Positions 8,286 through 17,272 are shown, counted from the stretch's first letter. The stretch: 56,809 bases of DNA from Dictyobacter arantiisoli (GCF_008326305.1 NZ_BIXY01000042.1:1-56809); one strand, 5' to 3'. Translations and numbers: made by a program. The notes: generated from the sequence alone by a model not told the origin.

Positions 8286-8915
8286 ATGGCTATTTATCGT
8301 CTTACACAGTACACACTAGACCCTGCTAAGCTTGAGGCTGCGAAAGATGTGATTAATGCGACAGTTGCTCAGACAAAGGATCGTGAGCCGGGAACTCTTC
8401 TCTATATAGCATTGCAAGAGCAAGGTCAGCCAACTAACCTGCTTCATTTTTCCGCGTATGCCAATGAGGCGGCCCTTGCCACGCATATCAAGGGAGAACC
8501 AATGGCGAGCCTGTTTCGGGATGTGTTGCATCCAGCGATGACCGTTCCGGTGAGCTTTTCACAATACACTGTGGTTGATGGCAAGCTGCCTCTGGTTGAT
8601 ACCCTGCCCATCGTTCGCCTGGCACGCTACGAAATCCGTCAGGATGCTCTGGAGGCGGCACAGGATGTGATCCGTACAACGGTTGCCCAGACGAAAGATC
8701 GCGAGCCTGAAACCCTGCTTTATATCGCGATGCAGCAGCAAGAGCGGCCCACCAGCTTTGTGCATGTTTCCGCCTATGCCGATGAAGCGGCTCTGGCTAC
8801 ACACATCAAGGGAGAACCAATGGCGAGCCTGTTTCGGGATGTGTTACATCCAGCCATGACCGTCCCGGCAACGTTCGTGCAATACAATGTGCTGGCCGCC
8901 AAACTACATCAATAA
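8286..8915 (+). CDS. Tandem ABM-domain protein (putative quinol monooxygenase type)
   Basis: About 209 residues made of two copies of an antibiotic biosynthesis monooxygenase (ABM, YgiN-like) ferredoxin-fold domain, roughly residues 3-100 and 108-205. The copies are very similar: each contains TVAQTKDREP and ends with HIKGEPMASLFRDVLHPAMT, identical in both, which indicates a recent internal duplication. ABM domains are usually dimeric, so this chain could form an intramolecular dimer. Family members oxidise quinols or act in stress protection; the substrate cannot be told here. The start at 8286 has AGAAGGAAG ahead of it; an in-frame upstream start at 8241 is unlikely. It sits under a MarR-type operator and ahead of a MarR gene. 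Confidence 0.8.
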   Translation: MAIYRLTQYTLDPAKLEAAKDVINATVAQTKDREPGTLLYIALQEQGQPTNLLHFSAYANEAALATHIKGEPMASLFRDVLHPAMTVPVSFSQYTVVDGKLPLVDTLPIVRLARYEIRQDALEAAQDVIRTTVAQTKDREPETLLYIAMQQQERPTSFVHVSAYADEAALATHIKGEPMASLFRDVLHPAMTVPATFVQYNVLAAKLHQ

Positions 8916-8931
8916 AAAGGAATGTAAGGTG

Positions 8932-9067
8932 TTCCCCCCATAGGCGCGAACAGAGCGGGATTGTGAAGGGTGCAACCCTTAACCTGGGGTCCGGGGCTGT
9001 GCCCCGGCCTCTTCCCTCCCTCACGCCGCCGCACGCGGCGGCGAAGAAAAGAAGGAAAAAGGTGTAT
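8932..9067 (+). repeat. R2 multi-hairpin repeat, copy a (left part)
   Basis: GC-rich repeat containing the hairpins GTCCGGGGC..GCCCCGG and CGCCGCACGCGGCG and ending in a purine run (AAGAAAAGAAGG). It closely matches the element at 11832-12047. It lies between the ABM gene and marR, and its purine tail falls where the marR ribosome-binding site should be. Confidence 0.75.
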
Positions 9068-9547
9068 ATGATGAATTTTGATGAGCATGGGATTGAGGAT
9101 CTCCATCTGATGCGACAGATCCATATCGGGCGTCTGTTGCAACAGGTGTATCGGCAGTTTAATCAGCAGGCGATTGCGATGCTTCAGGAGCGGGGGCATC
9201 AGGGTCTGACGCTGGCGCATATTCAGTTGCTTTCTCACCTCGATGTGGAGGGGAATCGCATTACGGTACTGGCTGAGCGCGCTGGTATAACCAAGCAGTC
9301 GATGGGTCAGTTAGTAACGGACCTTGAGGATCAGCGATATATCGAGCGCAAAGCTGATCCCTCTGATCGGCGGGCTTCGCTGGTCTTTTTTACTGATCGA
9401 GGCTGGGAATTTCTTCAGCATGCCTATGCGGTCTGGCGCGAGATTGAAGCTGACTATCAGTCGATCCTCGGGGAAGCGGAGATGCGCCAATTGCGCGCTT
9501 CGCTAGCGAAACTCTCTGTTCATTTCAAGGGTATCAGGACGTCATAA
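9068..9547 (+). CDS. MarR-family transcriptional regulator
   Basis: About 160 residues with a winged helix-turn-helix: LTLAHIQLLSHLDVEGNRIT, then LAERAGITKQSMGQLVTDLE (recognition helix) and YIERKADPSDRRASLVFFT (wing with the DxRR signature). Such dimers repress nearby genes until a small phenolic or oxidised ligand binds. Two adjacent ATGs (9068 and 9071) follow AAGGAAAAAGGTG. It likely controls the tandem ABM gene through the inverted repeats at 8185-8232. A longer frame back to 8963 runs through repeat sequence and is not credible. Confidence 0.9.
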   Translation: MMNFDEHGIEDLHLMRQIHIGRLLQQVYRQFNQQAIAMLQERGHQGLTLAHIQLLSHLDVEGNRITVLAERAGITKQSMGQLVTDLEDQRYIERKADPSDRRASLVFFTDRGWEFLQHAYAVWREIEADYQSILGEAEMRQLRASLAKLSVHFKGIRTS

Positions 9548-9918
9548 TTGTTCTATTCTGACAAGGTTGTGTCAGATAACCTGTAACTCTGAAACCAATG
9601 CGCTATGTCAATTCGTGTTAGATGATGTCGTGACGGTATTATCGAAGATAGTATCCTGGCTGATCTGCCTGGTGGGTGTGGCTCGCAGGGATAAGGTGGA
9701 TAAGATCTGCTTGCAGACAATGATAGATGTTTTGTTGCGATGCTTACAGTAATGATAGGTAGTTGATATTTCCTGCTTCCTGGATAGGACAGCCTGACCG
9801 CCTGTTTTGTGCTATTGCCGCATAAGAACATCCGGCCTCTATGAGCGGCTATCTGAGAAGGCGAGAAAGTATGAAAGCGCCAGGCTAACACACGAAGCGC
9901 ATATAGTTAAGGAGTGTT
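9548..9918. other. Intergenic stretch, no clear gene
   Basis: 370 bases between marR and transketolase. A short hairpin right after marR (CTGACA..TGTCAG near 9558-9575) may end its transcript. Nothing else coding, tRNA-like or repetitive was seen; the transketolase promoter is presumably here. Confidence 0.5.
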
Positions 9919-11793
9919 ATGACTACGACAGAAGTTACTTCACAGACACAACAATGGACAAATCTTGCGCAGCAGTTACGAGTAGACAGTATTCGCTGTA
10001 CTACAGCAGCCGGTTCCGGCCATCCCACCTCCTCAATGTCAGCGGCTGATTTGATGTCGGTGCTGGTGTTGAGCCATCTCCACTATGATTTTAATGATCC
10101 GAAGAATCCTAACAATGATCATTTGATTTTCTCTAAAGGTCACGCCTCTCCCTTGCTTTATTCTATTTATAAAGCGGTGGGTGCCGTCTCGGATGAGGAG
10201 TTGTTGACACTCCGTAAGTTTGGTAGCCGTCTGGAAGGACATCCCACGCCTGAACTGCCCTGGGTGGATGTGGCAACTGGTTCGCTGGGCCAGGGCTTGC
10301 CAGATGGTGTGGGTATCGCAGCTTGCGGTAAGTATCTGGATAAGCTGCCGTATAAGGTCTGGGTGCTGATGGGGGATAGTGAGAGCGCGGAAGGTTCGAT
10401 CTATGAGGCGTTCCATCTGGCACAACACTACAAGTTGAATAATCTGGTCGCGATTCTGGATTGTAATCGCCTGGGCCAGCGCGGCGAGACTGAACTGGGT
10501 TGGGATACCGAGGCGTATGCAGCTCGTGGTAAGGCGTTTGGCTGGAATACGATTGTGATCGATGGACATAACTATGATGAGATCGATCAGGCGTACCGTC
10601 AGGCTGCCGATACAACAGATCGCCCAACCTTTATTATCGCCAAAACCCTGAAAGGCAAAGGCGTTTCGCTGGTAGAGAATAAGGATGGTTGGCATGGGAA
10701 GGCCTTGAGTCCTGAGCAGGCCGAAGAAGCCATCAAAGAGTTGAATCCGCAGGTACGCAGTATGGTCTTCCCGGTTCAGCAGCCTGCTGCTGGTAAGGTC
10801 GCTCCCGAGCCTCCTGCCAGGCCACTTGAACTACCTCGTTATGAGTTAAACACTAAGGAAGCGACCCGTAAAGCTTATGGTGATGCCCTGCTGGCCCTGG
10901 GTGCTGCGAATCCTGATGTGGTGGCGATGGATGGCGAGGTCAGCAACTCGACCTATGCCAATGAATTCGCCAAGGCTTATCCCGAGCGTTACTTTGAGCA
11001 GTATATTGCGGAGCAGCAGATGGTCGCCTTTGCCATCGGAATGCAGGTGCGTGGCAAAATTACCTTTGCCTCTACCTTTGCCGCCTTCTTCTCACGTGCC
11101 TATGATTTTATTCGTATGGCAGCCATCTCACGCGCCAATATTCGCCTCTCAGGTTCCCATGCTGGCGTCTCGATTGGCGAAGATGGACCCTCGCAAATGG
11201 CACTTGAGGATCTGGCAATGATGCGTGCCGTATACGATAGCACCGTACTCTATCCCAGCGATCCCAATCAGACCGCCCAGTTAGTCGCTGAGATGGCCGA
11301 GCATAGTGGTATCTTATATATTCGCACCACGCGTGAAAAGACACCCGTCATCTATAGTCCCGACGAAAAATTCTCCATTGGTGGCAGTAAAGTAGTCCGC
11401 CAATCCGACAAGGATAAAGCGACAGTTGTCGCTGCAGGAATTACCCTGCACGAAGCGCTGTCTGCCTATGAGCAACTCAAGGGCGAAGGCATCAACATCC
11501 GCGTCATCGACGCCTACTCGATCAAACCCATCGATGAAGAGACATTGTTTGCAGCTGCGCAAGAGGCTGGCGGCAAGATCATCACCGTCGAGGATCACTG
11601 GCCCGAAGGTGGATTAGGAGAAGCCGTCCTGGAAGCCTTCACCCAGATCGATGCACCCTTGCCACAGGTTGTCAAGCTGGCAGTTGAGTCCATGCCCACA
11701 TCCGGCACCTCAGCCCAACTGCTTGAAGCCGCCGGTATTAGTGCCCATCATATCGTCGAAGCCGTCAAAGCACTCGTCAAATCATCCAGGTAA
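9919..11793 (+). CDS. tkt: Transketolase
   Basis: Thiamine-diphosphate enzyme of the pentose phosphate and Calvin-type pathways that moves two-carbon units between sugar phosphates. 624 residues, the shorter form resembling animal transketolases rather than the ~660-residue E. coli type. Seen: AGSGHPTSSMSAADLM, SKGHASPLLY, GSLGQGLPDGVGIA, the ThDP/metal motif from GDSESAEGSIYEAF to the N of ILDCNR, and the second-half motif YIAEQQMVAFAIGM with the catalytic glutamate. HAGVSIGEDGPSQM and the C-terminal domain complete it. AAGGAG lies 5 bases ahead of the ATG. It appears to be a single-gene unit, flanked by an intergenic gap and an R2 repeat. Confidence 0.95.
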   Translation: MTTTEVTSQTQQWTNLAQQLRVDSIRCTTAAGSGHPTSSMSAADLMSVLVLSHLHYDFNDPKNPNNDHLIFSKGHASPLLYSIYKAVGAVSDEELLTLRKFGSRLEGHPTPELPWVDVATGSLGQGLPDGVGIAACGKYLDKLPYKVWVLMGDSESAEGSIYEAFHLAQHYKLNNLVAILDCNRLGQRGETELGWDTEAYAARGKAFGWNTIVIDGHNYDEIDQAYRQAADTTDRPTFIIAKTLKGKGVSLVENKDGWHGKALSPEQAEEAIKELNPQVRSMVFPVQQPAAGKVAPEPPARPLELPRYELNTKEATRKAYGDALLALGAANPDVVAMDGEVSNSTYANEFAKAYPERYFEQYIAEQQMVAFAIGMQVRGKITFASTFAAFFSRAYDFIRMAAISRANIRLSGSHAGVSIGEDGPSQMALEDLAMMRAVYDSTVLYPSDPNQTAQLVAEMAEHSGILYIRTTREKTPVIYSPDEKFSIGGSKVVRQSDKDKATVVAAGITLHEALSAYEQLKGEGINIRVIDAYSIKPIDEETLFAAAQEAGGKIITVEDHWPEGGLGEAVLEAFTQIDAPLPQVVKLAVESMPTSGTSAQLLEAAGISAHHIVEAVKALVKSSR

Positions 11794-11831
11794 GCTAAGC
11801 AGGATTGCCAGAGGTGGCAAGCCCCTGACCG

Positions 11832-12047
11832 GAGTTGGGGGTGTTCCCCCCTTAGGTGCGAATAGAAGCGGGATTGTTAAGGGTTGCACCCTTAACCTGG
11901 GGTCCGGGGCTGTGCCCCGGTCTCTCACCTCCCTCTCGCCGCCGCGTGCGGCGGCGAAGAAAAGAAGAAAAAAAGGTATTTGGGGACACCCCAAACCCCG
12001 GCAAAGGGCTGGCCGCCCTTTGCAATCCCGCCTGAAAAGCCTTACGT
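11832..12047 (+). repeat. R2 multi-hairpin repeat, copy b (long)
   Basis: Begins about 40 bases after the transketolase stop. It contains GGTGTTCCCCCC, AAGGG..CCCTT, CCGGGGC..GCCCCGG, CGCCGCGTGCGGCG, GGGGACACCCC and AAAGGG..CCCTTT hairpins in a row. The first 130 bases match copy a; the right part matches copies at 14.2 and 27.9 kb. It may serve as a transcription end for tkt. Confidence 0.75.
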
Positions 12048-12117
12048 TCGCACCTATGAGGCGGCATTTGGGGCGTTCCTCAAAAACATCATCATTTTTT
12101 GTTCGCGGGCACAGGCG

Positions 12118-12166
12118 ACAGACAAAAGGCTCATCACTCTATCTGAGGGGTGGGCCTTTTGTCTGT
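12118..12166 (+). terminator. Hairpin ahead of the lipid-kinase gene
   Basis: A perfect 13-bp stem, acagacaaaaggc (12118-12130) with its reverse complement at 12154-12166, and a 23-nt loop. It ends with T-containing sequence and could work in both directions. It separates tkt and its repeat from the next gene. Confidence 0.6.
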
Positions 12167-12303
12167 TCAAAATCTCGTTTAAAATCTCTAAATATCAGGA
12201 TTGAAACTGAACCGTGCGTTATTGCGTATCTCCATGAGAAATGCATATTAACATTGTGTTAAATTGAGCATGAAAACGTATGCTATCATGAAGGGGTTAC
12301 GCT

Positions 12304-13917
12304 ATGTCACATAAGAAAGCATCGTTCCTGATTAATCCCAGGACGGGAGAGAATACCGCTAAATTACAAGAGATTCTGGCGGTCCTTTATGCCGGTGGTT
12401 GGAAAACCGAGGTGGCTTTGAAAGAATATGGGAAGCATGTGATGGCGATGGCGGCGCAGGCGGCGGAAGAAAAGAAGAATCTGGTGATTGCCTATGGCGG
12501 GGATGGTACGCTGAATCAGGTGGTGAACGGAGTAATGAGTGTGAAGGGAAAACGTCCCACGGTCGGCTTGATCCCGGGTGGGACTGCGAATGTCTGGGCG
12601 GGCGAAGTGGGCATTCCCAATGATCCTGTCAAGGCAGCCTTAACATTGATCGATAGCGATGTGCGTACGGTGGATGTGGTACGTATCGCCATTCATGCCA
12701 TCCAATTTCCTGGTCAGGAGCAGCCAGTTGAGATTGCGAAGGCAGGCAAAAAGGCTGCGCTTACCAGCAGCAAAGTTCGCCATCATTTCCTGCTGATGGC
12801 CGGTATTGGTCTGGATGCTGCAGTCATGGGCGGCGTTTCCAAGCCTTTAAAATATAACATTGGACCTTTCGCGGTTGGTGCTGCGGCCGTCAAAGAACTT
12901 CCCAGGCAGCATGCGTTCCCGATTGAGATCCAGGCTGGTGAGCAGGATGCCTCTCTCTGGAAAGGTGAGGCCTTACAGGTGGTGCTGGGCAATACACGAC
13001 GCTATGCCAGGGTCGAGCGCATCACGCCCGATGCGTATGTGGATGATGGTCAGGTAGATGTCTGTGTGATCACTGCCGGTACACCTCTCTCCACCATCCA
13101 ACAACTCTCCTCGCTTCTGCTCCGCCAGAAGCCGGACAATACCACGACGGAATACTTCAAGGGCGCGCATTTACGTATCAAGGTTCCCGCCAGTGCCCCA
13201 TTGCAGGTGGATGGCAGTGCGGTGAAGCTCAAAGATTATCTTAGTGCCCAGGATTATAAAAAGATCGAGCATTTAGATAAAGAGGGGCTCGATCAGGTTT
13301 TCATCACCTATCAGATCGACACACTACCTGAGGCTCTGCCCGTGGCTATTCCCAGGACGTATAGCGATGAGTTATTCCAGCACGATCCCAATCGCCATGA
13401 GGATAAAGGGGCGGATGAGCATGACGCAACAGAAACACCCGGCCAGCGTTTACACCATGGTTTATTCCAGCGTTCACACCAGACAGACGATAATGTGTCT
13501 GCAACATCTTCGCAGCAACATACGGTAGCCGTCGAGTCACTACCAGCATCCGAGCTACATAGCGAAAATGGTTCCGAAAAAGATCAGAAGCATGAAGAAG
13601 AGATTCGTCAGACATTACCCGATATGCTGGATGCATTAGTGCAAGATGGTAAAAAAGTCACTGTCACCGGCAAGGTGCCCAATCCCCGGCTGCCAGGTAC
13701 CTATGTCATCGCGGGAACGATTCGCAAGACCACGGACGAAATCGCGCCGGTCGCGATTGTTGTCAACAATAAAACGACGGTCTTTACCCGCGAAGGCCAT
13801 CACGTTGCTGATATCCCCAGTGCTATCGAAGAACTGGCTGAAGGGGTAGAGTTGACCGTTGAAGGTAAACGCAGCAAGCATAGCGTCATTCAGGCCAAAC
13901 GCCTTGTCCTTGCATGA
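12304..13917 (+). CDS. Diacylglycerol kinase-family lipid kinase with C-terminal extension
   Basis: 537 residues. About residues 1-345 are a DAGK/YegS-type kinase: an N-terminal ATP site with INPRTGEN, the AYGGDGTLNQVVNGV nucleotide loop, GLIPGGTANVWAGEVG, and a later beta-sandwich domain with APLQVDGSAV. Such enzymes phosphorylate diacylglycerol or related lipids at the membrane. Residues about 345-430 are a charged, low-complexity linker rich in H, E and Q. The last 95 or so residues (from KKVTVTGKVPNP to IQAKRLVLA) look like an OB-type beta domain similar to the DUF5666 kind, which is tentative. Normal family length is about 300, so the extension is unusual. AAGGGG lies ahead of the ATG. 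Confidence 0.85.
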   Translation: MSHKKASFLINPRTGENTAKLQEILAVLYAGGWKTEVALKEYGKHVMAMAAQAAEEKKNLVIAYGGDGTLNQVVNGVMSVKGKRPTVGLIPGGTANVWAGEVGIPNDPVKAALTLIDSDVRTVDVVRIAIHAIQFPGQEQPVEIAKAGKKAALTSSKVRHHFLLMAGIGLDAAVMGGVSKPLKYNIGPFAVGAAAVKELPRQHAFPIEIQAGEQDASLWKGEALQVVLGNTRRYARVERITPDAYVDDGQVDVCVITAGTPLSTIQQLSSLLLRQKPDNTTTEYFKGAHLRIKVPASAPLQVDGSAVKLKDYLSAQDYKKIEHLDKEGLDQVFITYQIDTLPEALPVAIPRTYSDELFQHDPNRHEDKGADEHDATETPGQRLHHGLFQRSHQTDDNVSATSSQQHTVAVESLPASELHSENGSEKDQKHEEEIRQTLPDMLDALVQDGKKVTVTGKVPNPRLPGTYVIAGTIRKTTDEIAPVAIVVNNKTTVFTREGHHVADIPSAIEELAEGVELTVEGKRSKHSVIQAKRLVLA

Positions 13918-13949
13918 TTCTGATGCTCGCCTGTAGGCAGGGCTGGTTT

Positions 13950-14250
13950 ATGTTCATGAGTTATCCCGAATTTTTCGAGCGGATGTTCGATCCACTTCAA
14001 TCCGCTCTACAAGCGGGGTTGCAAGGGGCAGCGAGCCCCTTGCCGGGGTGTGGGTATCCCCCAATACGGTTCAACTAATCGGCTGCGGCCTTGGCACGCA
14101 CCTACATCGCTGCCCGACGCTCTATCCTCTCCCCTGCGGTACGAATTCCCCTCCCTTTTTGTTTATCAATGGCTTATTTGAACCGTATTGGGGGATACCC
14201 ACACCCCGGCAGAAGGCTTCGCCCTCTGCACTCCCATTGCAAGGCTCCCA
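13950..14250. repeat. R2 repeat, copy c, with 33-bp internal inverted repeat
   Basis: The left 90 bases match the start of the element at 27.75 kb, including ATCCGCTCTACAAGCGGGG and the AAGGGGC..GCCCCTT hairpin. The right 45 bases match its end (CCCCGGCAGAAGGCTTCG). Between them 14042-14074 and 14178-14210 are exact 33-bp inverse copies enclosing 103 unrelated bases. No terminal repeats are clear at the outer ends. Confidence 0.75.
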
Positions 14251-14286
14251 GTGTGGGGAAAAACCCATCACTATGGGTCGGGGCAA

Positions 14287-16008
14287 TTATGAGTGGGTCC
14301 CTACTGAACCTATAGCGTTGCCTATTAATTTACTCAGGGCATCATTGGTGAGTGAGGTTGAGGTTAATCCTACGCCTAGCGTGGCGAGTGTTTGTCCTAT
14401 ATTTTGTCCATAGTTTGCCCAGGACTTGATAGCTTGCTCCATACTTCTAAATTTACCGGTGATCAGATCCTGATAAAAGCGGTGATGAATAAAGTCACGC
14501 ACACCTTGTTGGATGGCATTGGCTGTCTCTACATTGTCATTATGGAACGCTACTTTGTCCCGTAAGAGATCCTGGGATTGTCTTTGTAAATTATTGATGT
14601 GCTCGTTGATCCGATCTGCCTGTGTCATGGGGTCATGTTCTAGTTGGACGAGGGTTTCGTAGAGCTTATTATGTAAAACCATGCAACGCTCTTCATCCCT
14701 ACGGATATTTGCCAGACGCTCCGCATGAATAGGATCGTTCATCTTGCTTTTGAATACTTCGATGGCGATATTTCTTCCCATATCTTTTACCAGATAAAGA
14801 TCTTGTTTATTTTCGGCTTCGCGCAGATAGGCTTCTTCGTGTGGTTCAATCTTTTTCATGGATAGCTTTTGTTGCAGTTCTGGCAGGCTTTGTCGTGGCG
14901 TCTGGATGACAAATTTTAGATACTCGGCCGTTTTTTTATTTCTTTTTGCATGCTGTAGAGCAAAAGTTGGTCTTGACATCAATTGCTGGGCAACATCCTG
15001 TGCCCGCAGTATCGTTGCATCACTGAGGTGACCAACATAAATTTGTTTCTCTACATTTTCTGTTGTTTCAATGGCGGTCGTATTACGTGCGTCCCATCTT
15101 GTCGTCGTGTCTGCATATTGGGTATCCAGCGTCACTTTTCTGGTTGCCAGGGTTGTGTCATCGAGGTGGTGCTCAGCGCTGTATGTATGCCCGAGGTCCT
15201 TATCAAAAAGTGGAATCTTATCTGGTTGTGGGGCTTGTGTTTCCATATAATGGCTATTGAGACTCTGGAAGAATGTTTTTTCATCACCATTCATCCAATA
15301 GTTCTGGCCCTTTTTGACATTGTCGATGTTTTTCTGCAAATTATCATTGGTGATTTGTCTTCTTTCCAACCAGGCAGCAATTCTTTCAAAATTGGTAGTA
15401 ATGCTCTGTTGATAGACTTCTTTGTTCGCCACATCCACAAATACATCCTCGAGATGCGCTATCTCGGTCGAACGAATATCAGAGACGGCCTTTAAATTTT
15501 CCTCTAACACGCGATAATCTTTTTCCAGACTTACAATGTTATTTTCTACCCTGCTGATACGGCTTTTTAGTTCTTCTGTGTCTGGAGTGCGACTAAATTT
15601 ATCTCTTGCGTAGAGATCTGTAAGTCTTGTTAACTCTGTCCTTGCGTCCGTTATTTCCTGTTGGATATTTTCACATCTTTGCTTGATGCTTTCTATGGCT
15701 TTATCGGCTTTATTGATGGTGAGGGTGGCAATTTCTTTGAGGTAATCGCCTGCCAGGGCTCGATCCAGCCGTTCAGGTAATTGTCTTTTTGTTTCACGTG
15801 TCTCCATCGGGCGATAGAGTTTGGCTTTCGCTTTTGCGTCGTCGCGTTGCTTCTCTGTTAGCTCACGTAGCGCAGTTAGTTCTGCTTCAGGAAATGCCCC
15901 TCTGTCTAATTGAGCAGTAAGCCTGGCGTCGATGTCAACTGTAGGACCAGATGTGCGGTCATTAAATCTACTTGCACTTGGAAGATCTCTGAAGCCTGGA
16001 AATCTCAA
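14287..16008 (-). CDS. Orphan coiled-coil protein, unknown function
   Basis: 573 residues, very charged, with no signal peptide. Residues about 95-210 and 445-510 have strong coiled-coil heptad character (for example SIKQRCENIQQEITDARTEL). The middle is polar, and the last 45 residues are Gly/Ser/Thr-rich with a weakly hydrophobic stretch (IGQTLATLGVGLTST). No catalytic motif or known domain recognised. The start is a TTG at 16008 with an ideal AGGAGGTG 4 bases ahead, so translation is convincing. It is more AT-rich than its neighbours and flanked by repeats, which suggests acquisition. It could be a secreted-effector-like or scaffolding protein, but nothing proves either. Confidence 0.75.
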   Translation of the reverse strand: MRFPGFRDLPSASRFNDRTSGPTVDIDARLTAQLDRGAFPEAELTALRELTEKQRDDAKAKAKLYRPMETRETKRQLPERLDRALAGDYLKEIATLTINKADKAIESIKQRCENIQQEITDARTELTRLTDLYARDKFSRTPDTEELKSRISRVENNIVSLEKDYRVLEENLKAVSDIRSTEIAHLEDVFVDVANKEVYQQSITTNFERIAAWLERRQITNDNLQKNIDNVKKGQNYWMNGDEKTFFQSLNSHYMETQAPQPDKIPLFDKDLGHTYSAEHHLDDTTLATRKVTLDTQYADTTTRWDARNTTAIETTENVEKQIYVGHLSDATILRAQDVAQQLMSRPTFALQHAKRNKKTAEYLKFVIQTPRQSLPELQQKLSMKKIEPHEEAYLREAENKQDLYLVKDMGRNIAIEVFKSKMNDPIHAERLANIRRDEERCMVLHNKLYETLVQLEHDPMTQADRINEHINNLQRQSQDLLRDKVAFHNDNVETANAIQQGVRDFIHHRFYQDLITGKFRSMEQAIKSWANYGQNIGQTLATLGVGLTSTSLTNDALSKLIGNAIGSVGTHS

Positions 16009-16435
16009 TGAACACCTCCTGAGCTAAAATCGACAGTTTTTTATTGCCTGGTTGCTTTTTTGTATAAAGCGAGAGCATGTCTTGTTCTCGAGTGGTGATG
16101 GTGTATAAATTGCTCTGGTTTTGCCTGGCAAGCATGCCCAGAGGATAGGTTTTCTCTGGTAGTATCAGCTTAAAAGATATGTTCTTTCCAGAAAAAATAA
16201 GCATGCCCGGTATTCTGAAGCAACTCTGACTTCATGATACTGTGATGCCTGGCCTGTGCAAGCATTTCGTCGGTGAACTGAGGTTATAGTAAGTATGGGA
16301 TATTTCTGTGAAGAAAAATAGTCGGGAATAGGGACAATTTAGCCCTGTTGAGTTGTCGGAAGCGCCAGGAGCTAAATTGTAGTTAATTTGTACATTGTCA
16401 AACTTGCCATGCTGGGAGAGCACGGCAAACAGAGA
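16009..16435. other. Intergenic stretch with a distant inverted repeat
   Basis: Between rnhA and the coiled-coil gene, both on the minus strand. ACAATTTAGC (16334-16343) and GCTAAATTGT (16371-16380) are exact inverse copies 27 bases apart; a T-rich stretch follows on the minus strand, so this may end the RNase H transcript. Nothing else supported. Confidence 0.5.
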
Positions 16436-17272
16436 TTAGACTTTGTACTTGGCTCCGAGCTGAGTGATCCAGTTGCTTTGCTTTTCTGAGGGGGCAAAGG
16501 TGTTCTTTTGCATCCGTTTCGCCATGTCTTCGATAAACTGACGTTCTTGCTGGCTGACGCGTCCGCTATTCACATCGATGGCTGCGAAAAAGATATTGAG
16601 GTTATTGACTTGCAGGCGCAGTTTCGACATCTGTCCTGGCGCGCTTCCGCTACGGGCTTCGGGTGCCTGAGAGACTTGCCATTTGTCGAAGGCTGAACGA
16701 TTGCCATTCCAGGCTCCCAATCCGGCGAGATAGTCGGCGCGTTCATTATGGCGCTGGCCGGCATGTCCCTGCACCCAGATGAAGTGGGGTGGTGTTTTCC
16801 TATAGCTTAGCATCTTGCGATAAATGGCCCACAGGTCGGGATTGGCCTTCATCTGATATTTGCCGGTGGCAACCTTGATGGTGTATTCGCTATCGCTATA
16901 AATGGTGAGTGGCAGAGCGGGCGGTGCGATGGAGAGAACGGCCAGAACAGCTGAGATTTCGGCCCGGTTGTTGGTGGTGGTTTTGGCCTTAGGAATATGC
17001 CCATAAGCTTCGAGGCAAGCAGCATGTTCTGGAATCGTCTCACCTGTCGCATCGGCGGCGGCCCAGTGGAGAGCGCTCCAACCGGCGGGTCCACCAGGAT
17101 TTTTCAGACAGGCTCCATCGGTATAGGCAATCACGCCTTGTTGATTTAAATTTGGGAGCGCGGCGCGGATATTGAGATCGGGCGCGACACCAAGGATAGA
17201 GTTCCATTCTAATGATTCAGGGATTTCGCTCACCACAGACACCTTTCTATTCTGCCTGGGAGATACCATCAT
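16436..17272 (-). CDS. rnhA: Ribonuclease HI with C-terminal extension
   Basis: Cleaves the RNA strand of RNA-DNA hybrids. 278 residues; the RNase HI fold occupies about 45-185. The four acidic residues are seen in order: D of AYTDGACLKNPGG, E of NNRAEISAVLAVL, D of IYSDSEYTIKVATG and D of NERADYLAG, with the catalytic-loop histidine in WVQGHAGQRHN. About 45 residues precede the fold, and about 90 follow (ending QLGAKYKV), rather than the usual ~155-residue enzyme. The C-terminal part is helical and contains INSGRVSQQERQF-like sequence of unknown role. GAGAGGATAG lies ahead of paired ATG codons; the first is used. Confidence 0.88.
   Translation of the reverse strand: MMVSPRQNRKVSVVSEIPESLEWNSILGVAPDLNIRAALPNLNQQGVIAYTDGACLKNPGGPAGWSALHWAAADATGETIPEHAACLEAYGHIPKAKTTTNNRAEISAVLAVLSIAPPALPLTIYSDSEYTIKVATGKYQMKANPDLWAIYRKMLSYRKTPPHFIWVQGHAGQRHNERADYLAGLGAWNGNRSAFDKWQVSQAPEARSGSAPGQMSKLRLQVNNLNIFFAAIDVNSGRVSQQERQFIEDMAKRMQKNTFAPSEKQSNWITQLGAKYKV

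Noticed and set aside
9548-9918. tRNA or small RNA in the gap before transketolase
   Set aside because: No cloverleaf, T-loop motif or strong structure was found by eye.
11651-12262. 203-residue frame past transketolase
   Set aside because: It overlaps the tkt end and an R2 repeat; composition is that of the repeat.
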